Positions 1 through 12,822 are shown, counted from the stretch's first letter. The stretch is 64,000 nucleotides of DNA from Straminergon stramineum (GCA_963920665.1 OY987271.1:18665350-18729349), one strand, 5' to 3'. The notes: generated by a model not told the origin, from the letters alone. Made by a program: numbers and translations.

Positions 1-2042
1 TTTTTTTAATTGAAATATGACATTGGCCTCCTACTCTTGGTGCACCCAATTCATTGAGCTCTAGTCATGTCAAATCATATTTTTTTTGAATAAAAAATTC
101 ATTCCACCAAATTGGTCTAGCCTCTAGGTGTAAAGGGATTTAGACTGATTTCAACCTTTTGTCTAATCATAAGTGAGGATTTTAGGCCTCTTACACAATA
201 AATTGTCCTGGACTCTAGGTGTAAAGTAGCCCATCGAGCATCCCCTACAGTCCTTTAAATTTTGGCCCTCTAAATTGACATTTGAAGCATGCATGATATT
301 AAACCTTGCAGTGCAACTAAAGGCCATGACACCTCATTCCACAAAAGGAAGATGGACTCATGGAAAAAGGCAAGAGGATCAATCCTACACTTAAAGAGAA
401 TCAATGTTCAATCATAACAACATTTTGCCTTGTCTTTTCATTTTGAAGGGCTTGCCAAAGAGAGCCTATATGACACAGCAATCATCAAAATTCAACTGGC
501 CTAGAAGAATTGCACGTCTGATAGCTAGGGGCAAAGGATCTCGTTTCTTGGCAAAAATTGTTGGACCTTCGAATTGGTGCTCCAAGCATTCATTTGAAGA
601 ACCATAGGAAATGCTTTTACATCAAGAAGGTCACACTACCAAGAAAACAAGACTTAAATCAACAATGTTCAATGATTGAGATGCCTTGATTCAAACATTT
701 TGAACATAGTTGCATTGATTTTGGTTCTAGAGCCAAAGGAAAAGAGTCTGTGCCACAGTCCACTTCTTTGTTTTGTGGAAGAAAGAAGCTATTGGAAACA
801 CTAAAGGTGAACCACTAATGAATCTAATCGAGCTAAGGGATTTCATTAAGGATCCATGCATCACCCTTGTTTGGTAAGAGTGGATCCCACTTCCCTCAAT
901 TGATGGCTCCAACTTTTCTAATTATCAACTTTGAAATCTTTGCTAACCATCATTATGGGAGTATCCATACAAAATTTGTTGCGGCCATTTCCTCCTTGGC
1001 CGGACACAATAATTGTTCAATATTCTTTCCAACTTAGTATTTAGATTGAATTAAAATTTTGTATTGTGTAGATTAGTTGTAAGCTCTTTCATGTTAGCAA
1101 CTCTTTCTTGTCTTCCTATTTGTTTATAAGGCGTTGTATCTCCATCCTAAAATGCTCATCATATTTTGATCATGTCGTACATTGCAAACAACAAATCAAG
1201 CATTGGAAAAGAGGAAGCTCAAAGAAGATGCCCAGACAATACTATGGTGCACTAAAAGAGATGCCAATGGTCTTCAAAAAGAAGAATTAGAAGGGTTTTA
1301 GGAAGAAAAAGAGGGAAGTACTTCATTGGTGTCATCATCACCCAAGTTATCACCAACCATCCTAGATTTGGGTGTTGAGATGAGCATAGACACCATAGAC
1401 AAGGCTTAGTGTATAGTTTAGTTTGGGGCAACATTGGAAATGGCTACTTCCTTAGAATGATGACAATTCAATTATGTTTTTAATTACGATAAGCTTTGCT
1501 ACAATATAGCTACTCGTTGTGACATCTATTTGAATATTTAAAAATGATCTTCTCCACACTTTTTAGTGCACAACATCTTTTACAATGGAAACCTAAACCT
1601 CTAATTAGAGCAATAACACACTAGCAAGGGTAGCAACACCCTGCATAATAACTATATACAAAAATGTCTAATACCTAAGAAATACACCAGAAGCCCTCTT
1701 ATTGTCAACATTGGAAACACAATGTATTAGCAACTCAAAAATGTCTAAGATATGTACCCAACCTATAATACAATTGATCACAAGAAATTGAGTGGCAAGA
1801 CAATTTGAAACCCAAAGTACTTAGAAAATAGGTAAATATCACATGCAAAAAATACACATTCAAACAACCAAAGTCTAGACCCTATAGTCGTTTCCATTAG
1901 AGTTGGGTTGTACATGCAAGTACTTTTCTAATGATATATCATTTTTATTGCTAAATTGTTTCTGAAGTGCCCAAAAAACCCATATAGAAGGAGTTTTGCT
2001 AAGTCTAACAAGCTTCTAAGCACTACTATTTTAAGAGTACAA
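1..2042. other. AT-rich intergenic DNA, no gene recognised
   Basis: Only short ORFs (about 60-67 codons) occur on both strands and none shows a recognisable motif, codon pattern or splice context. The text has the degenerate, low-complexity look of old transposon debris. I see no RNA gene or tandem repeat. Confidence 0.5.
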
Positions 2043-2803
2043 GGGTGATTGTAAGAACCCATGCACATTTTTGAATCAAAAACACAATTTCTGGCCATTG
2101 GACTAATAGTACTATGCAGAATTATCAATATTTTGTGTCAATAGTGCACCAGAAGATCTAAAGTGTTGATTCAAGGCACTCGCAAATTTGTACCATTGAT
2201 TTAGTACTATGTAGTATTATGCAATACCATAGACTATTGTGGAGTACTACAAAAGCCATTGGGAGTAGTAAATAACAAAATAGGGGTTTGTGAACCTTTT
2301 CATTTTTAGTGATTCAAAAATAATTCAAAAAAATTCCATAGAAAAAGCCATTTTGCTAGAGAAGATTGCGCTTGCATTGCACCAAAAAATTAATGTAGGA
2401 AATTTTTTACCTCTTCGTAGCCTTTGCTCAAAGGAAGGTCACTTTGACCCCATGTGTACAACCAACATATTTCTACTTTCATAAAGAATTCATCATCAAT
2501 CCTTATAATGTTAGAAGATCTCCAACATGTCCGATTTGTGGCTTCAAATTTGCATTTTGGGATCAAAAATAGGACTAAAAAACTCCAAAATGGTCAAAAT
2601 AGACATCCAATCGGGGGCAATTTTAAAATAATAAAATAATTTTGAAAATTTTGAAAAAGAATCTCAATGTCTGGTACCACTACATGTACCTTCATTCCAA
2701 ATTTCACACCAAACAGACAAACAATGCAAAAGTTATGAGCAAAAAAACACCCATCCAAAGGTAAGAAGACAAAAAATAGTACAAGTGTTTCTTGCAATCA
2801 CCC
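2043..2803. mobile_element. Non-autonomous TIR element, copy 1 (GGGTGATTG family)
   Basis: The segment begins GGGTGATTGTAAGAA and ends TTCTTGCAATCACCC, which are inverted repeats of each other. It is flanked on both sides by ACAA (2039-2042 and 2804-2807), a possible 4-bp target duplication. The interior resembles, in inverted orientation, the element at 48497-49117, including a shared block around 2400-2620. There is no transposase ORF, so it would depend on an enzyme encoded elsewhere. The superfamily cannot be decided from the ends alone. Confidence 0.6.
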
Positions 2804-3795
2804 ACAAGGTAGTAGGAATTGTGCTATTGTGTTGAAATCTTTGTACCTATGGTTTATGTTATCTCTAGATGCCTATCTTGCTTCAAGCTAAACCCCAACT
2901 CCTCAAGAGCCACAACACCCAAGGTGATAGAAAGCTCTTGGCAAATGCGTATCAACAACCATTTTTTACCAACCTCAAACCTTGCCACCATCACACCTTC
3001 AAAAAAACAATGAGGAAACACCATGTCCTCCTTACACACTTGGTCAATTGTTTCCAACTAACACCATCTTGCACTAGACGCTCCCTTTTGTATTTGAAGT
3101 TTGAGTACAATGTCGATCTACTTACATGGTGCATGTGCAACAAAACACAAGTTCACCTAAATTGTGCTCAGAAAGGAGCAATTGATGGCATCATAGAGTA
3201 ATGAGAACATCACAGAGCAACAATTGGAAACACTGGAAACACCGCATGTGCACAATACAACAACCTTGGCAACAAAGCAATGGCAATGTAAGTATCTAAG
3301 AACAAGTGAGGATTGAAGAAACCACTAGAGATGGCCCATGCAACTCCAAATGGTGACTTTTCTTACAAATTGAAAATCTACATGAAGCTTTGCTCTGAAT
3401 GCTTTGCATGTATGTATGTCTTGAAATGGTCAATCTAGATCATTGAATGCTAGTAACAAGAATAGCTCAATTGTTCTATATAAAATATCTAGCATAGGTG
3501 GAGCATACACAAGATTAGAAAAAGAAATTCCACGATCAAGCAACTCATTGTAGGATCTCCCATTGTCAGTTGTTTCACCAACATTGTTGTACATAACTAC
3601 AATCATTGTGAGTATGGAATGTGGCTCAACCTAGTCCTCAAGATACAATTGGTATAAAACTATTGCTAACAACCAACAAAGTGCAAAGAATTAACAAAAA
3701 AAAAATCTATAGCCATGTGAATTTCATAGTAAAATAATATGGAAACCAATTATGATGGCAACAAATGAACAATGGAGTCTTACAATTGCATGGGA
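2804..3795. other. Intergenic, no gene recognised
   Basis: A 110-codon ORF at 2869-3201 (+) overlaps other open frames and shows no family motif; I treat it as chance. Nothing else can be supported here. Confidence 0.4.
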
Positions 3796-4522
3796 GGGTG
3801 ATAGCAAGAAACACCTATCAATTTTGTTGCGTTTTCAATAGTACTCATGATTTTTTCGGGAGTACTTTAAAATGAGAAAAATATTATTTTAAAAATTTTA
3901 AAAATATGAATAATGTATACACCTTTAAGACAAAGGTAAACACCAAAGGAAATTCATAGAAAAATTCTCTAAGTAGGAGAACTAGCTAGAAAAATGCCAA
4001 ATCTCAAGAAAATAGGTACTTTGATGTTTAAATTAGTTAAAAATAGTAAAAATAAGAAAATAAAAACTGACCATTTGTAACAACTCTATGGAGATGGTCA
4101 TTCATCAAAAGAACCACCAAAATAATGTTTCATGTGTTTCAAAATGCAAGCAAAAAGAAGCTCACTTTGTAAACTTCCACACTACATAAAATTAATTATT
4201 TTAAAAATTCCTTGGGCAAATAGCTATAAATCTACTAGAAGACCATCTCCTCCAAATTTCAGCTCAAAAATAGTTTATTTGGGTACTAAATAGTACTAAA
4301 ACTCTCCAAACTAGCAAGTGTGACATTGAATTGGGCTCTATTTTCGAATAGTAAATTATTTTAGAAAATTACAAAAAAATCAAACAAGTTCTATAATAGT
4401 CATGAGTACCTTTCCTATAAATCTTGAGTCATTTGGAGTCAAAAGACAAAAGTTATGGCCAAAAATCATATCAATACACAATGTGTGAGGCAAAATAGGA
4501 CAGGTGTTTCTTGCAATCACCT
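3796..4522. mobile_element. Non-autonomous TIR element, copy 2 (GGGTGATTG family)
   Basis: The left end GGGTGATAGCAAGAAACACC pairs with the right end GGTGTTTCTTGCAATCACC. Length (about 725 bp) and AT-rich interior match copy 1, from which it lies under 1 kb away in the same orientation. I found no convincing target-site duplication and no ORF for a transposase. Confidence 0.55.
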
Positions 4523-5636
4523 AGGATGAGAGCAATTTTCTGAATCTAGTAGCACTTTATGTTTGTGAAAAGCGTGTCTCACCAACATGAACTATAATTT
4601 GGGCTTGTTAGTAACAAGATTATGTTTATCAACCTTGAACTTAAAATCCACTATTTGAACTTTGAAGGATCCCTTCATGTTGTCACCTCTATGCCTCACG
4701 GAGATCACTCCTTGTAATTTAAGGTATACACTTGAGTTAAGAGGGTATTTGATATAGGGCAATTTACCTTCATTATTGCTTTTAAGATGACTGTATTTTT
4801 ACATAAAAAATTGTAAGGGTGTATTTCCAATACCCAATGTTTTTTTGTAAATTCATTCATGCAATTTTTTCAATGAGGCTATCTTATATACAATATTTAA
4901 GTGTTCAAATTTTTCCCATTGTTGCCCTTCTTTATAAATTTTCCCTTCCCTCGATTACATGCACATACACCATGAAACCAACAACGATCAATTCAATTCA
5001 AGTGCCATTAACGAAGTGGTAGTTTTAAATAACAAATTTATCATAGAACATTTCAAAATCCCCACTAAAATTCTGAAACTATCTTGTGAACATCCCATTC
5101 TATATTTGTGTGTTTAACATATATGTCTTCAAAGATTGAGGTTAAATAGACTATAAATTATATCCTCGTAGTGTACAAATTTCAAGTCATTGAATCCACT
5201 AAGGTAAACCTCACTATTTGTGCAATGTGATAATTTGCGCCATTTGTAGTTAAATTCTTACATTTATACTTAATGTTTTTGATGTATACACTATTAGTAC
5301 CATGGCACAATTTCAATCAACCATCAATCATTGTAGATTTTCTTGATTGTGTCCATTTTATCATCCAAAGGAAATTATTTGTCCTTATCTATACTCCTAG
5401 TACTAAAGAAATTTGCATTGCCTCTATGTGTTAAAGCTAACTTATTAATAAAAATTCCTACTACATGATGTTTTTATATAGCCTAATTTACACATATTAG
5501 AGTACATGGAATTTCATAGACCCTATAGTAGCCCTACATATTATATAAAATTTTCTTCCTTTGAGTTGAATGGACCCTACCTTTTCACTCACATAGATTT
5601 CTAAAACTTAAGAGTGATCTCCCAACGGTACTAGTA
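4523..5636. other. Intergenic, no gene recognised
   Basis: AT-rich sequence without a supportable ORF, RNA gene or repeat boundary. Confidence 0.4.
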
Positions 5637-5858
5637 TGTGAGCCCAAGAATGCGAGCTTGTGAGCATTGAGCTTACAATATAGATACCTATAATATAGAT
5701 ACCACATACTATAGAAGGTGTATATATTATAAACACCTATAATATGGGTATTTGTAACATATATACCCTATAATTATAGACAGTTTTTATAGTATATTCA
5801 CCTATTATATAGGTGTGTAGTATTCTAGGCTCATGGGCTCACACTCCTATGCTCACAT
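5637..5858. mobile_element. Short MITE-like element, copy 1 (TGTGAGC ends)
   Basis: About 220 bp with TGTGAGCC at the left and GGCTCACA/GCTCACA at the right, in inverted orientation. The centre holds nested palindromes of the type ACCTATAATATAG. A second copy with the same ends and centre lies at about 37997-38196. Both look like hairpin-forming MITEs; TA immediately outside the ends may be the target duplication. Confidence 0.5.
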
Positions 5859-6758
5859 AATAGCAACCCTCAGTGATCTCCCCGGGCTCTATGCCTACGA
5901 GCCTCTCTAGCCCAACCTCCAGATCTTCTTGGATTCAACCTCATCTACAATATTCTTTTATATCTAATAGGATTCCACTCTCCTTGTCATTGTATGGAGT
6001 TTGGAAGATGACAGCCATAACCTCAAATGAGGTCAACAATTCTCCATTAGTGTGTTTATTGTGTGCCTCAACTCCACTATTGCAAATTCTTACTCTTTGT
6101 ACTATGGAGGCATTAGAGAAGTAAAGACATTAGACCAAATAATTCAAACTTTCAAACTCCCCTGCCAACTGTATTTTAGTACATCACCTTCACAATGGAA
6201 CCTTGGCGGCTCCACTACTAGTCCTGGCTCAATGTATAGTTGTTGGCAACACTATTAATTTAATACAACCCAAGGGAAAAACAAACAATGTCATCTTTCT
6301 ATATTGTTTTTTCATGACTTCTTGCTATTGATGGTAATGCTTTAGAAATATGATGCTATTGCCTAAGGCTCTACGTTGACAACAACCATGTTGGCATTTC
6401 TTATCTATTTTTAGAGGATCATTTCCGGTATTGGCTAATTTCAATTTGGGCATCCCTTGACCTGAATTCTACTCTAATAGGGAGCACTCATCATCGAAGC
6501 ATGCAGTCAAATACTTTCCAAATACTTTTTCTATAGATTAATGTGTAGAGAGATGTGTGGTTTAGCCAACAGCCCAAGATCTAGCCTCCATATGTAAGGG
6601 TCTTGTTCAATCTCAACAACAACTTCAAAAAAAGTCCACGAGATAATGATGATGACATGCACAGGAAATAATGACAACAATGACCCCAAGAATAACAATC
6701 CTTTTGAGATTACTGACTCCCAACCCTCTAGCGCAAATGTTGCCACTTCCGAGTAAGA
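5859..6758. other. Intergenic, no gene recognised
   Basis: Mixed-complexity sequence with two overlapping short plus-strand ORFs (5873-6124 and 6052-6258) and no domain signature. Possibly decayed retroelement. Confidence 0.35.
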
Positions 6759-8160
6759 TTGTCATGACCCTCATCACGAGGCATGCCCGTGCTACCTTGG
6801 TGAGCAAGGGGGACGTTGGGGGTGACTCTCCAAGCCTTGCAAGAAATGGGGTGAGGGGGACTAAGAGTCCCGAGCAATCAGAGTGTTGTAGCGCTCTGAT
6901 CCAAACGAATTAGGGGGCGTGTTTCACATGTTTGGAAAGCTTGTGAGAAGACACGTCCATGGGTTCAAAGAACGTGAAAATACGAGTTGGAAGTCAAAAG
7001 TTATGGCTCCTCAAAGTTGGCAGTGTCTCGGCCGCAGCCCAAGGCATGGGGACGTGGAAAACAAGTTTTGGAAGGATTCCTGTGAACCAAATAGGGTATG
7101 CCGCATATCATTGAAAAGCTAAGGAGACAAGATTTCTAGAATGATAAGGCTCATGAGGAGATGAGCTGTGAGCTAAAAGTTATGGGCATCCAAAGAGGGT
7201 GGAGTCGTAGAGAACTACACCTCCCGAGGGACTCGTACCTTTGGAGGGCCATAACTTCCTCAATACTTGTCATATTGGAGAAAGTGAATAGTTCACAGCG
7301 ATCTACAAAAAATGTAGATCACGAAAATGGGCTCGCATTTGGGATTTGAACCTCGGAGCTAAAAGTTATCCCGATGGAAAGATCGGGAGTCTTTGGGGGT
7401 CTGGTTTGGAGGATACCACTTGGAATTGGGTGGTCTTCCAAGATGGGGAGCATCTTGGGGGTTCTCGGTGACCTCTAGTATGGGGGGGCCTGCCAAATCC
7501 CGCAGAGAGTACTATGAAAAGGGGTGGTCTCCCTCCTCTCTCCTAGATAATGTCAAGGTGAGCCTAAGTGACCCTAGGTGGTGAGGTTAGTATTGGAGCC
7601 TCACCAACACTTGTACGTTATCGTAGAGTGCTTGTGCACTCCTTGATACCGGTTGGGTGGTGTCCCACTCCACACTAGGCCATGGTGTGAGTTCCGTTTG
7701 GTGAGTCCTGATTAGTGAGTCCCCAAAATGAGTTGGGTTGGGCCTAGTGGGAAGTTGGGTCCCATTCAAAGGCGGTTAGCACCGGTAAGGAGTAGTGCCT
7801 CCACCAAGTACTTGGACATCAATGGAAGTCCCCCCCCCCTCCCCATATCATCAAATAACATGCCCGGTGTCTTGTAGGAGTTAAGGGTTGAAATGGAAGT
7901 ATTGGGAGTCACGGAAGAATGGGGAACCTCGTGACTTGAGTTGGAACCTAACATTGTGGATGCGCGGCATGTGCAGTGTTAGAAGAGCATGACCCTTGGT
8001 GTCACTAAAAGGTGAAGTGCTTGGAAAACACTAGAAGGTGAACTTAAGGTGGTAAGTGTCACTAAGGGGCGTAATAAAGATCCCTAAGTGTAAAGTGTCG
8101 GTAGAATGATGGAGTTGACACCAAATCTCCCCAAATGAAACTTGTTGCATGACAACAAAT
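6759..8160. repeat. GC-rich block, possible LTR-retrotransposon remnant
   Basis: This block is clearly richer in G and C than its surroundings. It starts near TGTCATGACCC, a common form of Gypsy LTR start, and phrases such as AAAAGTTATGG recur inside it. I could not find a second LTR, a primer-binding site, or gag/pol coding sequence, so it may be a solo LTR or an unrelated insertion. A short poly-C run lies near 7830. The ORFs inside are short and carry no recognisable motif. Confidence 0.3.
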
Positions 8161-9008
8161 AGCATTGAGGGTTTGGCAAGCCGCCCAGGAGAAATCTATT
8201 TCTCTAAATCCCCCAAGAATAGTTGGGGTAGTCTCCCTAGACTATCTGCTACTGGTGATGCTCTTAATAGTCCCTAAACTCTTTTTCTTCTTTTCCATTA
8301 CTATTTGTTGGATATAGTACTAGTGCTGAATTTTTAGCAAGTTGGAGGGTCATATTTCACACCAACCTCACTAGATCTTTACCTATTTTTTCATCATCTA
8401 AGTTGGACAAATATGTGAGGAAGATGTGGATTAGTACGGTTATAGAAAAGGTGGATTGCCAATGTCATGGCCACAATATGGCTCCTATGTCATTATCTAT
8501 GACAAGTATTATATAGTATTGATATCCTCCAAGAAGTCTTGCAACCCCACTAGGAAGCCCTCAAATTGTTCCTTTTTAACTTCATTTTAAAAATACTCTT
8601 TCAAAAATATCCTATTAAATCTATTTCTTTATAGAACTTGAACCAACATATCAAATTTCAATGTCAAAAAATAGAAATTCTATTTTTGGTGAATTATTTT
8701 TATAAGTTTTTCAAGGCTTTACATAATAATTAATTTGAAAACATATGTGATGATCTTTTAAGATTTGATTGCACATGTACTTAGGCAATATCATTGTTCA
8801 CATCTTTCATGTTACAAAGACTCACACTATGTAGGTAAAATTTTCCTCTATGTGATTTTGCAATTTTCTTTCATAAATGTTCAAGGCAAAAGGGAACTAG
8901 CTTGTGTATAAAAAAAACTGAACAAATGTTGTCAAATAGGGTATCATTAGAAAGCTCTAGTATTGTAGAAGCCTACTATAACATGAATTTTACCATATGT
9001 CTTGTACA
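8161..9008. other. Intergenic, no gene recognised
   Basis: AT-rich DNA between the GC-rich block and the transposase fragment, with no supportable ORF. It may include decayed sequence of the same Tc1-like element. Confidence 0.35.
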
Positions 9009-9281
9009 TTAGCAAATACTTTGCATCAAAGTGGTACATCCACTACCATTGAATGCTAACTTACCACCTTGAGCTACCATCACAACTTCCATTTGGTTTG
9101 GCATTTTAGCAATTAAATTTTTGATACCTTCTTGAGGTATATCTTTCCAAGCTTAATTCATTAATATCCACATTTGGTCTTTGTTATAGGGTCTACATCT
9201 TCTTTGCTCTTTGACTTGCTTCCATAAGTTTTCTATAGGATTGAGGTTAGATGAATTTGGTGGCCAATCAATGACATCCAT
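9009..9281 (-). pseudogene. Tc1/IS630-type (DDE_3) transposase C-terminal fragment
   Basis: Reading the minus strand from 9281 gives DVIDWPPNSSNLNPIENLWK, the well-known segment around the third catalytic residue of Tc1/IS630 transposases (the E of NPIEN). The frame continues through a typical tail, including AWKDIP, LIAKMPNQM and AQGG. An in-frame TAA at 9155-9153 (codon 43 of the fragment) interrupts it, and a second stop ends it at 9009. The N-terminal domain and the first two catalytic aspartates are missing. Its 5' end stops within a few bases of a TTAA-type element (9287-10234), whose insertion may have cut it; the sequence beyond that element did not read as the missing transposase half. 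Typical plant mariner elements are DD39D, whereas this looks like the Tc1 DD34E group (inference from the motif). Confidence 0.8.
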
Positions 9282-9286
9282 ATTGA

Positions 9287-10234
9287 CCCCAAAATGTATA
9301 TGACTACGTTTTCACCAAAAACACTCCAAAACTGTCATTTCTTGTAAAAGCACCAAATTTTAGAAAAAATACATTTTTGGACAAATATATCCATAAGATC
9401 TTGTAGTACTTTGTTTTGGGAAGATGTGGAAAAAATTTCAGAAATTTCCACGGTTTGGATTGCAAGATATTAGCATTTGAAGTGACAAAAAGCCATTTTT
9501 TGGCCCTGCAAAAATCCAGTCAGCTGCACTTCACAAGGCCAGATCATTATGAAAAAATGTCCAAAATGGTTGTAACTCTTTGGATTCAGTCTTCAAGTCA
9601 TATTGGCTACATGCTTGAAAATTTTTAGATCATTTGGAATTGTACAACATATAGGAAAAGAATAGTAAGTAGAAAGAAGTAGAGAATGATTCAAAATACT
9701 AAATTGTTAATAATTCATTTATGGAATTGAAAAATGACAATCCCTATGGTTATAATGTTGTAATAAACAATCTACACCTCACATTTTTATTTTTTTCCAA
9801 AAATATTAGAAAGTAGAAACTAAGTTAAATAAAGGTCTGCAAAGTTTATTTTAGGATAGAGATTCCATTACTATCTGCAAACTACCCACAACTAAAACTC
9901 TTCATAAGTTTCATTTCATAAATCAAAATGGAATGATTCAAATCTTTCCATGTATATATAAATCTAGAAAATAAATTTCAAATATTTATTTTTTTTAAAA
10001 GTGATTTTTAAAGAAGTTTTTTTTGTTGCCCAAGCTGCCCGTTGAGCAATGAAAAATACATATCATACAATAACTTTTTAACCATGTATTCAAAATTTAT
10101 GAAAATTGTCCGGCCTTAAAGCTACTCCTTGGGCACATGTTTTGTGAAAATTTCAAAGAAAAAAAAAATTCCATTCATAGTGAGCTGCCCCAAAACGCTA
10201 TGTTGCCAAAAAACACCATTTGGTCCTTTAGGGG
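9287..10234 (+). mobile_element. TTAA-flanked non-autonomous DNA element A
   Basis: The left end is TTGA|CCCCAAAATG (a probable mutated TTAA, 9283-9286). The right end is TGGTCCTTTAGGGG|TTAA (10235-10238). The interior aligns by eye with elements B (inverted) and C over most of its length, including the shared phrases TTTCAGAAATTTCC and TTGCAAGATAT. There is no long ORF. TTAA flanks and CCC-initial TIRs are the hallmark of piggyBac-type transposition, so I infer a piggyBac-like non-autonomous family. Confidence 0.65.
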
Positions 10235-10238
10235 TTAA

Positions 10239-11317
10239 ACCATGGTGCAAAGTTCACTAATACTACTTAGAACTTCACAAAGTTTGCTTATAGAACTCCT
10301 AACAACATCACATACACAATATTCTAGACAAACATCAATCTTTTCTCACAAATCTTCCAGGCTATGTTTGAAAGCAACAATCACTAGAAGCATGCATGTA
10401 GTAATGTTGATCCTCTCAACTCCAAAGTTGGTTGACATCTACTACATATGATCTCCTACACTAAATTTTTCAAGTATAGCATTGTACCTTTAAACTCAGC
10501 TTAGTGTTTTCAAAATCAACCACTTCTCACAAAAAGAGATATTTCTAAAAAGTGAAATGAGTTACAAAAAGTTACATGACTCACCTTCTCTAAGGCAAAA
10601 ATCTCAATCAAATATCTAAATTTACCTACCAAGAGTATATTTTGTAATCAAACTACTTGGTAGAGAATTAGACATGGGGTTGCAAGACTTATGGGAGGGT
10701 ACTGTACAATACAACGCTAGTTCAATATGGGACACATAGCCAAATTTTTATAAAAACTGAGGTTGGAAGAATGTATAGGGCAATCACAGAGGTGAAGAGA
10801 ATTCTCAAAATAAACAGGCTAACCAAGGAGGGTGAAGCCCAACACTGAGAGAAATGCCTATTTATTTTCAAAATTCCCAACAACAAGGAGATTGCCCAAT
10901 GTTGGCCACAATCATAGTTGGTTGGTGTCTTTGGAAACAGAATTCACAACAACTATGGTAATCACGTTGTAGAAACAACAACAAGATATGATATAAGATA
11001 AGCTTAGATTGGTTATCACTTGCAGGTTGTTACAGCTTGTCATGAGCACATGTCACAATAAGTTGCACAACACAAGCCACTACATGCCCGAGAACACCCT
11101 GTGCTATTTTCACTTTAGCATAATTTGAAAAAAAATGAGAACCAAACTAAGTTAAGCACTATCCATGGGTTGTACTTTTTTTTGTACTAAGTAAGCGGAT
11201 GAGGGTGTGCCTCACATGCTTCCAAATCATGAGGTCGGCTATGTACTACTCATATTTGAATTTGATGTTGTGTATGTATTTCTTCTGCTAGACTATGTAA
11301 AGACCATCACAAATCTT
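10239..11317. other. Intergenic, no gene recognised
   Basis: AT-rich sequence. A plus-strand ORF of 69 codons at 10242-10451 has no recognisable motif and starts at the element boundary. No RNA gene seen. Confidence 0.35.
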
Positions 11318-12297
11318 TGAGATCTAAGGGAGCCGATCCCTTTCTGACCACTTAAGCAGATACACATACTGCAAGGGAGGTTTCAATAGTGGGGAAATTT
11401 TTTCCATGAGCAGAAATAGAGTTCAGAAGGTTTTCATAATTTTTCAGATTTTTTTTCCTCACAAAATAATTACTACGAATTTTTAAGCTGAAGATTCTGT
11501 TCTACCCACATTGACCATACAGACCTTCCTCTTTTCGACCAAGGGCTAGTTGCAAAATTCAAGAAGGGCTGGGTCCAAATTTGGGAGTCTTATAGCCAAT
11601 TATAATGCATCACAAACTACCCGGGAACTGTGCCAGCATTAATTGTTGCTAGTCACCTGCTGATTGAAATTACTCCACCCTATGTAGCCAAACTGGGTCT
11701 ATGATTAGTAAGGGGTCGGCTCCCTTACAACTCTCTAAATGTGTAGGGAAAGATGGGTTATGACTCTTTGGATCAGCTTGAGCACTTCTACACTCTAACT
11801 TAATCCCTAATTAATCCAATTGCGGAGGGGACAATCATATTACTAGTCAAATAGTTTGAAAGTGAGACAAGTGTAACTTAGCACGGGGTTTGTATTTCTC
11901 ATCTTTGCAATGAAATTCTGTTTCATTTACAGTGTCAACAAAAAAAAAGTGAGACAAGTGTACTAAGGTAGGAGGTCCATAAAGCGTCCATACAAGAGCT
12001 GAAACTAAATTTTGGGGAGGTGAAACTTCTTGAAATTTTTTTCAGTAAACTTTTCTTGAAAGACAAGATGAATTGACATCTAACCCAAGTCGTTTCATAT
12101 TTTTTGGAGCTTTGTACAATTAGTTATGAATTTTGAAAGTTGAAATGGCATAAGGCTCTAAAACCACCCACCTCCTCAAATGTACACATTTGGTACATCC
12201 ATGTAAAGATGAAAAAATCCCATGTATGAATAGTGTACAATTTGAGGAGGTGGGCAATTTTTGAGCGTGTGTGGATTTCAAGCCTCCTACCTTACAA
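11318..12297 (+). repeat. Dispersed repeat, copy 1 (paired with 53225-54240)
   Basis: The part from about 11320 to 11650 matches 53230-53525 in the same orientation, with shared stretches such as CAGAAATAGAGTT and AGTTGCAA. The phrase AGGTAGGAGGTCCATAAAG near 11966 matches 53900, while the block 12000-12200 matches 53990-54190 in inverted orientation. Near 12180-12260 it folds on itself (CCCACCTCCTCAAA against TTTGAGGAGGTGGG). TAGGAGGT near 11966 is also echoed, inverted, by CCTCCTACCTT near 12289. It looks like a composite or foldback transposon with no coding capacity. Confidence 0.5.
11859..11962 (+). mobile_element. Tiny 5'-truncated LINE-like insertion with perfect target duplication
   Basis: The 17-bp AAAGTGAGACAAGTGTA is present at 11859-11875 and again at 11946-11962. 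Between the copies lie only 70 bp ending in poly(A). The insert contains CAATGAAATTCTGTTTCATT upstream of the A-tail, a phrase closely repeated at about 40503 and about 19893, also before A-rich tails. This is the expected product of L1-type target-primed reverse transcription with extreme 5' truncation. The retro-insertion sits inside the dispersed repeat 11318-12297. Confidence 0.75.
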
Positions 12298-12480
12298 GGA
12301 ATGATAGTGTGGTAACTAAGTGTGTAGGATATTCCACAATGGCATTGAAGAGAGGATCAAATTAAAGATGTATGTGTGTATTTGGCAACCGCAATGCACC
12401 ATGCAATGATGAAAGCTTCAGAGAATCAGAGAGGGTTATGAAGCACGGTAATCACATCGGGCAGTCAGGATGATAAATCG

Positions 12481-12822
12481 TTGCAATTATGTACGTGGAC
12501 AGAAATATTTCAAACCTTCAGTTGTTTTTGTTTGGACTCAAGGCTGGTCACTTGTTCACTTAGACAGTTCCAGCGTACTGAAGAGATGCACCATGATTTC
12601 CACATGAAGCCGCCTGAATTTCTACAGTGGAAATCAATAGAACCAAACCCAAGTTTCCAGTTGAATTTAAACCCTCGAAGTTCCATGGGAGAACCATACA
12701 TAGAGTACTTTATTGGACTCCTAGAATATGAATTATGCACTAAAATATGGGAAAGTAAGCAACATTGGATTGATAATTCAACCACTAACATCTTTCATTT
12801 GAATGTCATTTGTAACATTTAA
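12481..12822 (+). other. Unassigned 113-codon ORF, possible gene fragment
   Basis: This ORF is longer and more complex than the background ORFs around it, with a central part (MHHDFHMKPPEFLQW region, about residues 36-50) that looks protein-like. There is no family I recognise, and an overlapping minus-strand ORF of 93 codons (12791-12510) is equally open. It may be a decayed exon or chance. Confidence 0.2.

Noticed and set aside
2869..3201. 110-codon plus-strand ORF
   Set aside because: Overlapped by open frames in other phases, no recognisable motif, and surrounded by transposon debris.
6759..8160. Complete LTR retrotransposon
   Set aside because: No second LTR, primer-binding site, polypurine tract or gag/pol frame could be found.
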